NCBI GenBank assembly: GCA_964418085.1
Contig: CAYQKB010000041.1
Coordinates: 1 to 8,931, forward strand
Length of the DNA: 8,931 nt
Source of the DNA: JBBTYG01 sp964418085
Lineage (GTDB): Bacteria; Patescibacteriota; Minisyncoccia; UBA6257; 2-01-FULL-56-20
Direction of reading: 5' to 3'
Shown here: positions 1 to 5,543 of the stretch, piece by piece
How positions within the stretch are numbered: position 1 is the first letter of the stretch
Layout: every line of letters begins with the position of its first letter
Made by a program: the position numbers and the translations under genes
The notes under the pieces: generated by a model
The model's input: the letters and a program-made list of their open reading frames with translations, nothing else
What the model was told of the DNA's origin: nothing
Databases searched by the model: none

Positions 1-2
1 TT

Positions 3-611
3 CCGTTATTTGTGGGCGAAAAATTCTTTTTACCGTTTGCCGGAATACTGTTCTCTCTTGCCGGATGGACCGCAATCGAGCCACTGTTTGACGAAGAGAA
101 AAGATCTCACGCGTCTCCGCTCGTTGCCGCAAAGTCTCTTGCGCTCGGAACGCTCTTCGCCGCATTCCTCTACTCAATGTTTGTGAGCGGTATTTTGGGA
201 TCGGTGTCACACGTGACTCCCGATACCGTTTCCGGTCTTGTGGCGTCGGGATGGCCCTGGTGGGAGATGGCGATTATCGGCGTGCTCGGCCTTTTTGCGA
301 TATGGACATCATACGTTCCGGTCGGCATCGAAATTCGCAATTCGCTTGAGAGGGATTGCCGATGGAAGCGCGGCTGGAGCATATTCCTCATCGTACTCCT
401 TCCGCTCGTGCTTGTGATGTCGGGCTTTAATAATTTTCTCGGCATAGTCGGCATTTCCGGCGGTATGCTGTTGAGTCTGCAGTATCTCATCATCCTTCTT
501 GTCGGGTTAAAAGTTTTGAAGCCAAAGGGCGTCGCGAAGTGGGGATTTATATTATCTGCGGCTGTGTTTGCGTTCGCGGCGGTGTTCTCGATCCTTCAGT
601 TTCTACATTGA
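3..611 (+). CDS. Aromatic amino acid permease-like membrane transporter, C-terminal part (5' truncated by window edge)
   Basis: The reading frame is open to the left edge (…PLF-V-GEKFF…), so the GTG at 12 is probably internal and the true start lies outside the window. Counting from that GTG as residue 1, about six hydrophobic segments are visible, near residues 4-22, 42-64, 84-107, 121-140, 142-166 and 176-197. The first has the look of a core helix of the APC-fold aromatic amino acid permeases, with 'GILFSLAGWTAIEPLF' followed by a charged loop. Family members have about 11 helices and 400 residues, so this would be the second half. It would act in the cytoplasmic membrane as an amino acid importer; the substrate cannot be read from this part. 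The TGA stop overlaps the -35 box of the downstream tRNA promoter. Family assignment is moderately confident; an unrelated polytopic protein is possible. Confidence 0.7.
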   Translation, partial: PLFVGEKFFLPFAGILFSLAGWTAIEPLFDEEKRSHASPLVAAKSLALGTLFAAFLYSMFVSGILGSVSHVTPDTVSGLVASGWPWWEMAIIGVLGLFAIWTSYVPVGIEIRNSLERDCRWKRGWSIFLIVLLPLVLVMSGFNNFLGIVGISGGMLLSLQYLIILLVGLKVLKPKGVAKWGFILSAAVFAFAAVFSILQFLH

Positions 612-636
612 AAGAAAGACTAGACACGAGTATAGT
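608..636 (+). promoter_or_regulatory. Promoter of tRNA-Arg
   Basis: A -35 box TTGAAA (608-613) and a -10 box TATAGT (631-636) are separated by exactly 17 nt, each matching the sigma-70 consensus at 5 of 6 positions. The expected start near 643 lies about 11 nt before the mature tRNA. The -35 box overlaps the stop codon of the permease gene. Confidence 0.65.
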
Positions 637-653
637 ATGTTGAAATTGAAGCC

Positions 654-725
654 GCGCCTGTAGTTCAACGGATAGAATATCTCCCTCCGAAGGAGGTGAT
701 ACAGGTTCAATTCCTGTCAGGCGCA
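654..725 (+). tRNA. tRNA-Arg(CCG)
   Basis: A complete cloverleaf can be folded by hand. The acceptor stem GCGCCTG (654-660) pairs perfectly with CAGGCGC (718-724), with discriminator A725. The D stem GTTC/GAAT has loop AACGGATA containing GG. The anticodon stem TCTCC (680-684) pairs with GGAGG (692-696), with loop CTCCGAA and anticodon CCG (687-689). The variable loop is TGAT. The T stem ACAGG/CCTGT encloses TTCAATT. It decodes the arginine codon CGG. The 3' CCA is not encoded (CAA follows the discriminator), so CCA must be added after transcription. Confidence 0.95.
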
Positions 726-734
726 CAAAGAGAA

Positions 735-765
735 AAACTAAAACCCGCGTCCGGCAGTTTAGTTT
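735..765 (+). other. Two-step hairpin just downstream of the tRNA
   Basis: AAACTAAA (735-742) pairs with TTTAGTTT (758-765). An inner CCG (745-747) pairs with CGG (752-754) around loop CGTC. It starts 10 nt after the tRNA. It may mark the 3' end of the tRNA transcript, but no clear U-tract follows, so a terminator role is uncertain. Confidence 0.3.
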
Positions 766-793
766 ACAAAATCAGCTGGTACATGATACTCTC

Positions 794-821
794 TTGTCAC
801 TAGTTCATTCACAACCTTAAT
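794..821 (+). promoter_or_regulatory. Possible promoter of the double-CsrA gene
   Basis: TTGTCA (794-799, 5 of 6 consensus) and CTTAAT (816-821, 4 of 6) are spaced by 16 nt. This would start transcription near 828 and give a leader of about 29 nt. The -10 box is weak. The rest of 766-856 holds no gene that I can see. Confidence 0.35.
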
Positions 822-856
822 CGCCGCGGGTGGGCGTCATCCCCGACACAAGATGT

Positions 857-1222
857 ATGTTAGTACTATCGCGCAGAGCTACGGAAAAAATCGTGATTGA
901 TGGCAGGATTATCCTGAAAACAGTTCGCTTCGACCGTGATGTGGTTACCATCGAAGTTAAAGTGCCGACCGAAATGCCGATTCGCTTGGAGGAAACCGGT
1001 AACCCAGTTCCGCGGGAAGGAGATTGGATAATATTTCACAGAAAACTCAACGAGTGCATCTTCTTGGGCGACCGCATCGTCATCAGAGTGTTGCGGATTG
1101 CAAAAGATGAGAACCAAAGAGATGTTGTAAAACTTGGCATCCAAGCTCCCTCGGAACTTCCTGTACATCGGGAAGAAATCTACGACATCATCCAGCGTAA
1201 CAAGCAGGCTTCTGGTACATGA
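857..1222 (+). CDS. csrA: Tandem (single-chain) CsrA-like RNA-binding regulator
   Basis: CsrA proteins are homodimers of about 60 residues that bind GGA motifs in mRNA leaders and control translation. This 121-residue protein contains two CsrA domains. Half 1 (1-46) begins MLVLSRRATEKIVIDG and ends PIRLEE, colinear without gaps with E. coli CsrA 1-46. After a linker of about 10 residues, half 2 (57-121) runs WIIFHRKLNECIFLGD… to ELPVHREEIYDIIQ, including the C-terminal helix. The ATG at 857 is chosen because the CsrA family starts with M-L-[VI]-L; an in-frame GTG at 830 would add nine unrelated residues. The Shine-Dalgarno sequence is weak. In half 1 the critical RNA-binding Arg44 is Leu, while half 2 keeps it (R105). 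In half 2 the strand-1 motif is degenerate (WIIFHRK). The gene is monocistronic and ends in a strong terminator. The two-domain reading is confident; the regulatory targets are unknown. Confidence 0.88.
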   Translation: MLVLSRRATEKIVIDGRIILKTVRFDRDVVTIEVKVPTEMPIRLEETGNPVPREGDWIIFHRKLNECIFLGDRIVIRVLRIAKDENQRDVVKLGIQAPSELPVHREEIYDIIQRNKQASGT

Positions 1223-1244
1223 GGCAGCCCTTGCAATGTTCTAC

Positions 1245-1277
1245 GCGCCGATACAAGTTGTCGGCGCCTTTTCTTTT
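1245..1277 (+). terminator. Intrinsic terminator of the double-CsrA gene
   Basis: GCGCCGA (1245-1251) pairs perfectly with TCGGCGC (1261-1267) over a 9-nt loop and is followed by CTTTTCTTTT. It begins 22 nt after the stop codon. Confidence 0.85.
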
Positions 1278-1302
1278 CGTGGGGTTAAATCTAGTATCAA
1301 GT

Positions 1303-1331
1303 TTGATAAACAGCAAGAGGGGTGATATGGT
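1303..1331 (+). promoter_or_regulatory. Promoter upstream of the small basic protein gene
   Basis: TTGATA (1303-1308) and an extended -10 TGATATGGT (1323-1331) are spaced by 17 nt. The expected start near 1338 gives a leader of about 79 nt that contains the hairpin at 1350-1367. Confidence 0.5.
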
Positions 1332-1349
1332 GTTCGTAGCAATCCGATG

Positions 1350-1367
1350 CGGCTTCGTGTGAAGCCG
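1350..1367 (+). other. Leader hairpin, 7-bp stem with GTGT loop
   Basis: CGGCTTC (1350-1356) pairs perfectly with GAAGCCG (1361-1367) around a four-base loop. No T-run follows, so it is not a standard terminator. It lies in the predicted 5' leader of the gene at 1417, about 50 nt before the start codon, and could be a stability or regulatory element. Confidence 0.4.
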
Positions 1368-1405
1368 AAAAACATCGTGATACACAACTCAAACAGGGTA
1401 AAAAT

Positions 1406-1411
1406 AAGGTG
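1406..1411 (+). promoter_or_regulatory. Ribosome binding site that fixes the start at 1417
   Basis: AAGGTG lies 5 nt before the ATG at 1417. It overlaps an in-frame GTG at 1411, which argues against that upstream start. This is one of the few clear Shine-Dalgarno sequences in the window. Confidence 0.6.
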
Positions 1412-1416
1412 TGCAT

Positions 1417-1722
1417 ATGACAAAAAGAAGACGGGGCCAACTGGCCATCATTGTTCTCGAAGATCTGTTCAAGACGCGAGGCACGGGGATCTATCCGAGC
1501 TTGGGGCCGGAAGTGATACACAGGGCGAAGAAAATAGGAGCTTCAGTTGAGGAGCTAAAGGAGTTTATGCAATTCTTCACTCGCAGACTCATCAGGCTCC
1601 ATTCTCCGGCTCTTTATTCCCCTCCAAAAGGCAGAATTCTGGCAAAAAATGCGAGGGAGTGTCGCGCCCAATTGACTCCTTCCTTAACAAGGGTGGCAAA
1701 AGCATTTCGCAAGGCCGCTTAA
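1417..1722 (+). CDS. Small basic protein of unknown function
   Basis: I do not recognise this 101-residue protein. It begins MTKRRRGQLAII and is rich in Lys and Arg throughout, with a likely helical stretch near residues 33-60 (EVIHRAKKIGASVEELKEFMQF) and a basic C-terminal end (SLTRVAKAFRKAA). It has one cysteine, no transmembrane segment and no signal peptide, so it is probably cytoplasmic; the charge would suit nucleic acid binding, but that is only inference. Its reality as a gene is supported by the Shine-Dalgarno sequence, an upstream promoter with a structured leader, and a strong terminator 24 nt after the stop. It is a self-contained transcription unit between the CsrA-like gene and the uracil-DNA glycosylase. 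A function linked to the CsrA-like regulator is possible but nothing in the sequence proves it. Confidence 0.7.
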   Translation: MTKRRRGQLAIIVLEDLFKTRGTGIYPSLGPEVIHRAKKIGASVEELKEFMQFFTRRLIRLHSPALYSPPKGRILAKNARECRAQLTPSLTRVAKAFRKAA

Positions 1723-1745
1723 GCAACTCATCTCAAACAAGAGAT

Positions 1746-1777
1746 CGCCGTCCAGGAAGGATGGCGTTCTTTTTTTT
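1746..1777 (+). terminator. Intrinsic terminator after the small basic protein gene
   Basis: CGCCGTCC (1746-1753) pairs with GGATGGCG (1759-1766), with one G-T pair, around loop AGGAA, and is followed by TTCTTTTTTTT. The loop contains GGA, the core of CsrA binding sites. Confidence 0.88.
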
Positions 1778-1810
1778 CTTAAAATTTGAGGGAAGCCCGC
1801 TTTTAATTTT

Positions 1811-1839
1811 TATACATATCTTGCGGCTATTGGTATAAT
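1811..1839 (+). promoter_or_regulatory. Promoter of the uracil-DNA glycosylase gene, apparently leaderless
   Basis: A perfect extended -10 TGGTATAAT (1831-1839) is preceded at 17 nt by TATACA (1811-1816, 4 of 6 of the -35 consensus). Only six bases, all A, separate the -10 box from the ATG at 1846. The predicted start is therefore at or next to the start codon and leaves no room for a ribosome binding site. Confidence 0.7.
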
Positions 1840-1845
1840 AAAAAA

Positions 1846-2487
1846 ATGGATAAACGATTGGCACTTACGGAACTCCAGAAAGAAATAGAAGGAAACCTTA
1901 AGCTTCCGCTCCGTCCAGCAAAATTGGTTTTTGGCGAGGGGAACATCAACGCGGACGTCATGTGTATCGGTGAAGCGCCCGGTTTTCATGAGGACCGGCT
2001 CGGCCGGCCATTTGTAGGCCGCGGAGGCGAACTTTTAAATAAGCTTATCAGGGAGGTTGGTTGGAAGCGCGAAGACGTGTATATCACAAACATCGTGAAG
2101 CGCCGTCCGCCGGAAAATCGCGACCCGTTGCCGGAAGAGATCGAAGCCTATAAACCATATTTAACAAAGCAAATAGAAATCATCCAGCCGAAAATAATTG
2201 TTCCACTCGGCCGCTTCGCGATGAACTATTTTCTGCCGCTTGCGAAAATTTCCCGCGACCAGGGGACCGCGTTTAAAGTAGGCGATCTCGTCGTCGTGCC
2301 GATGTTTCACCCCGCCGCCGCGCTCCGCGGGACAGGCACTATGAGCCAGCTTCAGGTAAGCTTCAAAAAACTTCCCGGCATTGTAAACCTCGTCCTCAAG
2401 GGTGAATTTAAACCCGTCGTACCCGGCGTTTTAAATGTAGAAGAACCGAAGAAGCCCGTCCGCAAACCGCAGGCGAAGTTATTTTAA
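1846..2487 (+). CDS. Family-4-type uracil-DNA glycosylase lacking the Fe-S cysteines
   Basis: This 213-residue protein has the family-4 uracil-DNA glycosylase fold markers: FGEGN (29-33), the active-site motif GEAPG (42-46) followed by ED..GRPFVGRGGELL, then NIVKRRPPENRDP (82-94), and the second catalytic motif HPAAAL (155-160). Such enzymes remove uracil from DNA and start base excision repair. Members normally hold a [4Fe-4S] cluster with four cysteines. Here these positions read N17, L20, R86 and Y102, and the only cysteine is C40, next to the active-site motif. The last five residues, QAKLF, resemble a bacterial sliding-clamp binding peptide, at the end of a flexible basic tail (about 190-213) that most family members lack. 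The gene is monocistronic with an apparently leaderless promoter. Glycosylase activity is inferred from motifs. A related nucleotide- or DNA-binding role in the same superfamily is the alternative. Confidence 0.87.
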   Translation: MDKRLALTELQKEIEGNLKLPLRPAKLVFGEGNINADVMCIGEAPGFHEDRLGRPFVGRGGELLNKLIREVGWKREDVYITNIVKRRPPENRDPLPEEIEAYKPYLTKQIEIIQPKIIVPLGRFAMNYFLPLAKISRDQGTAFKVGDLVVVPMFHPAAALRGTGTMSQLQVSFKKLPGIVNLVLKGEFKPVVPGVLNVEEPKKPVRKPQAKLF

Positions 2488-2528
2488 TTTTACTGCACGA
2501 GCCATAACAAATAACCTCGGTATTGGTG

Positions 2529-2534
2529 TATAAT
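2529..2534 (+). promoter_or_regulatory. -10 box of the membrane protein / Clp operon, apparently leaderless
   Basis: TATAAT (2529-2534) ends 6 nt before the GTG start at 2541, the same spacing as in the glycosylase and polX genes. The context TATTGGTGTATAAT resembles the glycosylase promoter (TATTGGTATAAT). No convincing -35 box is visible. Confidence 0.55.
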
Positions 2535-2540
2535 TAAAAG

Positions 2541-2894
2541 GTGAACTTTTCACTCATATATCTTACAAATAGGGCAATTTATCGCATCGGCGATTTTTTC
2601 CACCATTGGTACGTGGACGGCACGCGGCGTTTCATCCACGAATTCATTTCGCGGCTCGAAGACCTCGACAAAGGATTTGCGTTTCGGGTAACGCTGAAGC
2701 ATTTTTTTGAGCCGCTCTATAAGGACTATTCGGTCATCGGAAGAATTTTGGGTATTCTGTTCCGGACGGGCAGGATTACCATAGGAGGACTTACCTACGC
2801 TTTCATATCAATTATCTTCGTAGCGGCATATTGTATCTGGATTTCAATTCCCATCGGCATCGTGGTATATGCAGTTTTAAATCTCAAAAACTGA
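2541..2894 (+). CDS. Small membrane protein upstream of the Clp-like ATPase
   Basis: The 117-residue product has a polar N-terminal half (1-80) with a likely amphipathic segment (HFFEPLYKDYSVIGRIL, 54-70) and a hydrophobic C-terminal third (about 82-114). The latter could form one long or two short transmembrane helices. There is no signal peptide and no catalytic motif. The GTG start is the only plausible one: there is no ATG near the N-terminus and the TATAAT spacing matches other genes here. The stop is 7 nt before the membrane-anchored Clp-like gene, so the two are probably co-transcribed and translationally coupled, and the products may form a complex in the membrane. I recognise the general look of such small proteins beside CPR Clp ATPases but cannot name a family or a function. 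Confidence 0.75.
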   Translation: MNFSLIYLTNRAIYRIGDFFHHWYVDGTRRFIHEFISRLEDLDKGFAFRVTLKHFFEPLYKDYSVIGRILGILFRTGRITIGGLTYAFISIIFVAAYCIWISIPIGIVVYAVLNLKN

Positions 2895-2901
2895 AACGCA
2901 C

Positions 2902-5445
2902 ATGGAGAACACTATTCCCCAACAGCCGGCCGCCGCCACTCGCGAAATATTTTTCAGGGATCCGCGGCTCTTAATGACCATTCCGGGGAGATTTATCGTG
3001 CGTGTTTCGGGATACACCGCGTATCTCGTACTCGGCTTTGCCGCTTTCACTTTTTTTATCACTGGCATCACGTCGCTTCGTCTCTGTGGAGTACTCATTT
3101 TATTATTCTTGTTTGATCGGCTCATTCACGCGAAAGAGGCCGATCGTCCGATTACCGAGTTGCCCGCCGAAGGCGCGATCAATCTTGCAAGCTATCTAAA
3201 TCCCAAATCGTTTTCTATCATCGAAGCCGGGTTTGATAAAAGTTTCATTACGGGAAGGGATTTTTTTGTGGAGGTGATTCGGGAATTGATCGGCTTGCCG
3301 GAAATCGAGGAGGCGCTCCGGCGGCTTGATGTTTCTCCTAAGGAATTTGTCCAAAAAACGGATGAGTTCTTGGAAGGGAGTAGCGATAAAGCGAATATTT
3401 CAAAAGAAGGGAATTGTGCCTCGGTTGAAATCTTGGTTCGCGAAGCATTTATACACGCGCTCACCGAAGGCCATTTATGTATAGAGCCGAGCGATTTATT
3501 TTCAGCGATGTCAACGCTCCCCGATGAATCCGCGCACAGACTCTTTGCGGTTTTTGAAATATCGAGCGGGGACCTGGATAAGGCCTTGATTTTTGGATCA
3601 ATGGGGCGGTCGCGCCGTATGGGCGGGGGACTTCCGGCATCCGTCGGCGGGTTTTCGTTGGGGTCGCATCGCCTGATACGTCACAGAATCATGAATCGTG
3701 CATGGACATCGAGGCCGACGCCGCTTCTCGACAAGTATTCGCTCGACTTTACCGATCTCGCGCGCTCTGGTCAGATAGGATTTTTAATCGGGCATGAGGA
3801 TGAGTATGAGCATCTTGTTACAACGCTCGCCCGGCCCATAAACCCAAACACGCTTCTGGTCGGGGAGTCGGGAATCGGCAAAGAGGCAATCGTGCGGCAT
3901 CTCGCGATGAAGCTTACGAAAGACGACGTACCGCCGGCGCTCTTTGACAAGCGGCTCGTAACGCTGGAAATTTCAAGTCTTGTCGCGGGAGCGGCGCCCG
4001 AAGAGCTAAACGCGCGTCTCAAAAAAATTGTCGAGGAAATTCTGCTCGCGGGCAACATCATTCTCTACATCCCGGATATTCACAATCTGGTGAAAACCTC
4101 CGGCACGGCATATCTCTCTGCGGCCGATGCTCTGATGCCGGTGATTATGAATAATGACTTTCCGGTTGTTGGCACGTCGTATCCGAAGGAATTCAAGGAG
4201 TTCATCGAGCCGCGGAGCGATTTCGTCGGCGCGTTCGAAGTGATTCGGATAAGCGAGATAAAAGAATCCGATGGAGAAAAAATCTTGAGCTATGAAAGCG
4301 TGATACTCGAGCGGCAATTTGGCGTTACCATCAGCTTCGGCGCGGTGAAGAAGGCGGTTTCATTGGGACGGAAATATTTCCACAATAAATTTTTGCCCTC
4401 AAGCGCGGAGGAAATTTTAAAGAGCGCGATTGTGGACGTGCAGAAGGCGATCAAGAAGGCGTTGGGCCCCGAGGATGTGATACGAGCAGCGGAAGCCAAA
4501 TCAAATATTCCGATGCACGAGGCGGGAGCGGAAGAATCGAAAAAGTTGTTGAATCTTGAAGAAATTATTCACGAGCGGATGGTTGGCCAGGATGAAGCGG
4601 TGAAGGCCGTCGCGGAATCAATCCGCGAGTATCGGAGCGGGCTTTCGCGGAAAGGAGGCCCAATTGCCAGTTTCTTGTTTGTCGGTCCTACTGGCGTGGG
4701 AAAAACCGAGCTCGCGAAAACGATCGCGAAAATCCAGTTCGGTTCCGAAAAGCTCATGGTACGTTTTGATATGACGGAATATCAGGACAAGCAAAGCTTC
4801 TTTCGCTTCATTGGATCGCCGGATGGGCGCATTTCAGGAGCGCTCACGGATGCAATACTGGAGAAGCCCTACAGCTTGATCCTCCTCGATGAATTCGAAA
4901 AAGCGTTCCCTGATATTTTGAATTTGTTCCTCCAAGTATTGGATGATGGCCGCCTCACCGACAATCTTGGCCGGACGGTTGATTTCACAAACACGATAAT
5001 CATCGCGACATCAAACGCGCACTCTGACATTATCAATGAAGCGCTGGGTAAGGGGCAGGCGATGACGGAGATCGCGGAATATCTGAAGAAGAAACTCACG
5101 GACGTATTCAAGCCGGAGCTCCTGAACCGATTTTCAAAAATTGTGATATTTAAAAATCTCATGCCGAAAGATTTAGATCAAGTGGTCGTTTTGTACCTGA
5201 AGGAAGTCGCTTCGACGCTCTCCGAGCAGGGGATCTCGATGGAGTTTGACCCGAGCGTCGTTACGGAATTTTCCAGATTGGGATACGACCCGGCATTCGG
5301 TGCGCGGCCCCTCCGGCGCGTGATAGATGAAAAGCTCCGGTCGCCGCTTTCAAAAAAATTACTCGAAAAGGGTATCGTGAAAGGAGGCAGGATAAAAGTG
5401 GTCATGAAAGGAGAAGACGTGGAGTTCGTCCCAATGGCGGAATAA
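2902..5445 (+). CDS. Membrane-anchored Clp (HSP100)-like AAA+ ATPase with degenerate first ATPase ring
   Basis: This 847-residue ClpA/B/C-type protein starts with two hydrophobic segments (about 37-56 and 58-73), followed by a Clp_N-like repeat (about 172-230, ILVREAFIHALTEGHLCIEP). The first AAA+ module has Walker A GESGIGKEA (321-329, Glu for Thr/Ser) and a Walker B equivalent LYIPDIH (D-E changed to P-D, 391-392). The arginine-finger segment reads DFVGAF instead of ERRF. The second module is intact: Walker A GPTGVGKT (595-602), Walker B LLDE (661-664), sensor-1 N705, arginine finger R743 (ELLNRF) and sensor-2 GAR (800-802). The D2 pore loop is GSPDGRISG (638-646) rather than GAPPGYVGYEEGG, so the threading tyrosine is absent; the D1 KYRG loop is also missing. 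There is no long ClpB coiled coil and no ClpP-docking IGF/IGL loop. It is probably a membrane-tethered remodelling ATPase driven by D2. Its substrate is unknown. Confidence 0.9.
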   Translation: MENTIPQQPAAATREIFFRDPRLLMTIPGRFIVRVSGYTAYLVLGFAAFTFFITGITSLRLCGVLILLFLFDRLIHAKEADRPITELPAEGAINLASYLNPKSFSIIEAGFDKSFITGRDFFVEVIRELIGLPEIEEALRRLDVSPKEFVQKTDEFLEGSSDKANISKEGNCASVEILVREAFIHALTEGHLCIEPSDLFSAMSTLPDESAHRLFAVFEISSGDLDKALIFGSMGRSRRMGGGLPASVGGFSLGSHRLIRHRIMNRAWTSRPTPLLDKYSLDFTDLARSGQIGFLIGHEDEYEHLVTTLARPINPNTLLVGESGIGKEAIVRHLAMKLTKDDVPPALFDKRLVTLEISSLVAGAAPEELNARLKKIVEEILLAGNIILYIPDIHNLVKTSGTAYLSAADALMPVIMNNDFPVVGTSYPKEFKEFIEPRSDFVGAFEVIRISEIKESDGEKILSYESVILERQFGVTISFGAVKKAVSLGRKYFHNKFLPSSAEEILKSAIVDVQKAIKKALGPEDVIRAAEAKSNIPMHEAGAEESKKLLNLEEIIHERMVGQDEAVKAVAESIREYRSGLSRKGGPIASFLFVGPTGVGKTELAKTIAKIQFGSEKLMVRFDMTEYQDKQSFFRFIGSPDGRISGALTDAILEKPYSLILLDEFEKAFPDILNLFLQVLDDGRLTDNLGRTVDFTNTIIIATSNAHSDIINEALGKGQAMTEIAEYLKKKLTDVFKPELLNRFSKIVIFKNLMPKDLDQVVVLYLKEVASTLSEQGISMEFDPSVVTEFSRLGYDPAFGARPLRRVIDEKLRSPLSKKLLEKGIVKGGRIKVVMKGEDVEFVPMAE

Positions 5446-5451
5446 AAATAA

Positions 5452-5529
5452 ATCAAAAATGAAATATCAAAAATCAAAAATAAATAAGATTACTTTCCGA
5501 AAATTCCTAATTTTTTATATTTGATTTTT
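5452..5529 (+). repeat. A/T-rich spacer with direct and inverted ATCAAAAAT repeats
   Basis: ATCAAAAAT occurs at 5452-5460, 5466-5474 and 5473-5481. The segment 5469-5485 pairs with 5513-5529 at 15 of 17 positions around a 27-nt loop, and a run of eight T begins at 5525. In RNA this would be an A-U hairpin followed by U residues, so it may act as a weak terminator after the Clp-like gene. The base composition is far more A/T-rich than the flanking genes. Confidence 0.5.
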
Positions 5530-5535
5530 TTTAAT
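5530..5535 (+). promoter_or_regulatory. Possible -10 box before the half-MFS gene
   Basis: TTTAAT (5 of 6 consensus) ends 8 nt before the ATG at 5544. The intervening bases are pyrimidine-rich with no Shine-Dalgarno sequence, so this gene too may be transcribed with almost no leader. No -35 box is evident, and the T-rich surroundings make chance matches likely. Confidence 0.3.
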
Positions 5536-5543
5536 TTTCTTCT

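Noticed and set aside
12..611. GTG at 12 as the true start of the permease
   Set aside because: The frame is open to the left edge with family-like sequence before it, and the protein would be only half the usual length; it is a truncated gene.
830..856. GTG at 830 as the start of the double-CsrA gene
   Set aside because: It adds nine residues with no similarity before the canonical MLVL start of CsrA.
1411..1416. GTG at 1411 as the start of the small basic protein
   Set aside because: It overlaps the Shine-Dalgarno AAGGTG, which is well placed for the ATG at 1417.
1347..1550. Open frame starting in the leader hairpin region and overlapping the small basic protein
   Set aside because: Different frame, no ribosome binding site and no recognisable protein; the overlapping gene at 1417 has better support.
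2902..5445. Canonical ClpB disaggregase or ClpC partner of ClpP
   Set aside because: There is no long middle coiled coil, no ClpP-docking loop, a degenerate D1 and no pore aromatics, so neither name is justified.
5452..5481. CRISPR-like repeat array
   Set aside because: The units are 9 bases, overlapping, A/T-only in effect and have no spacers; no cas genes are present.
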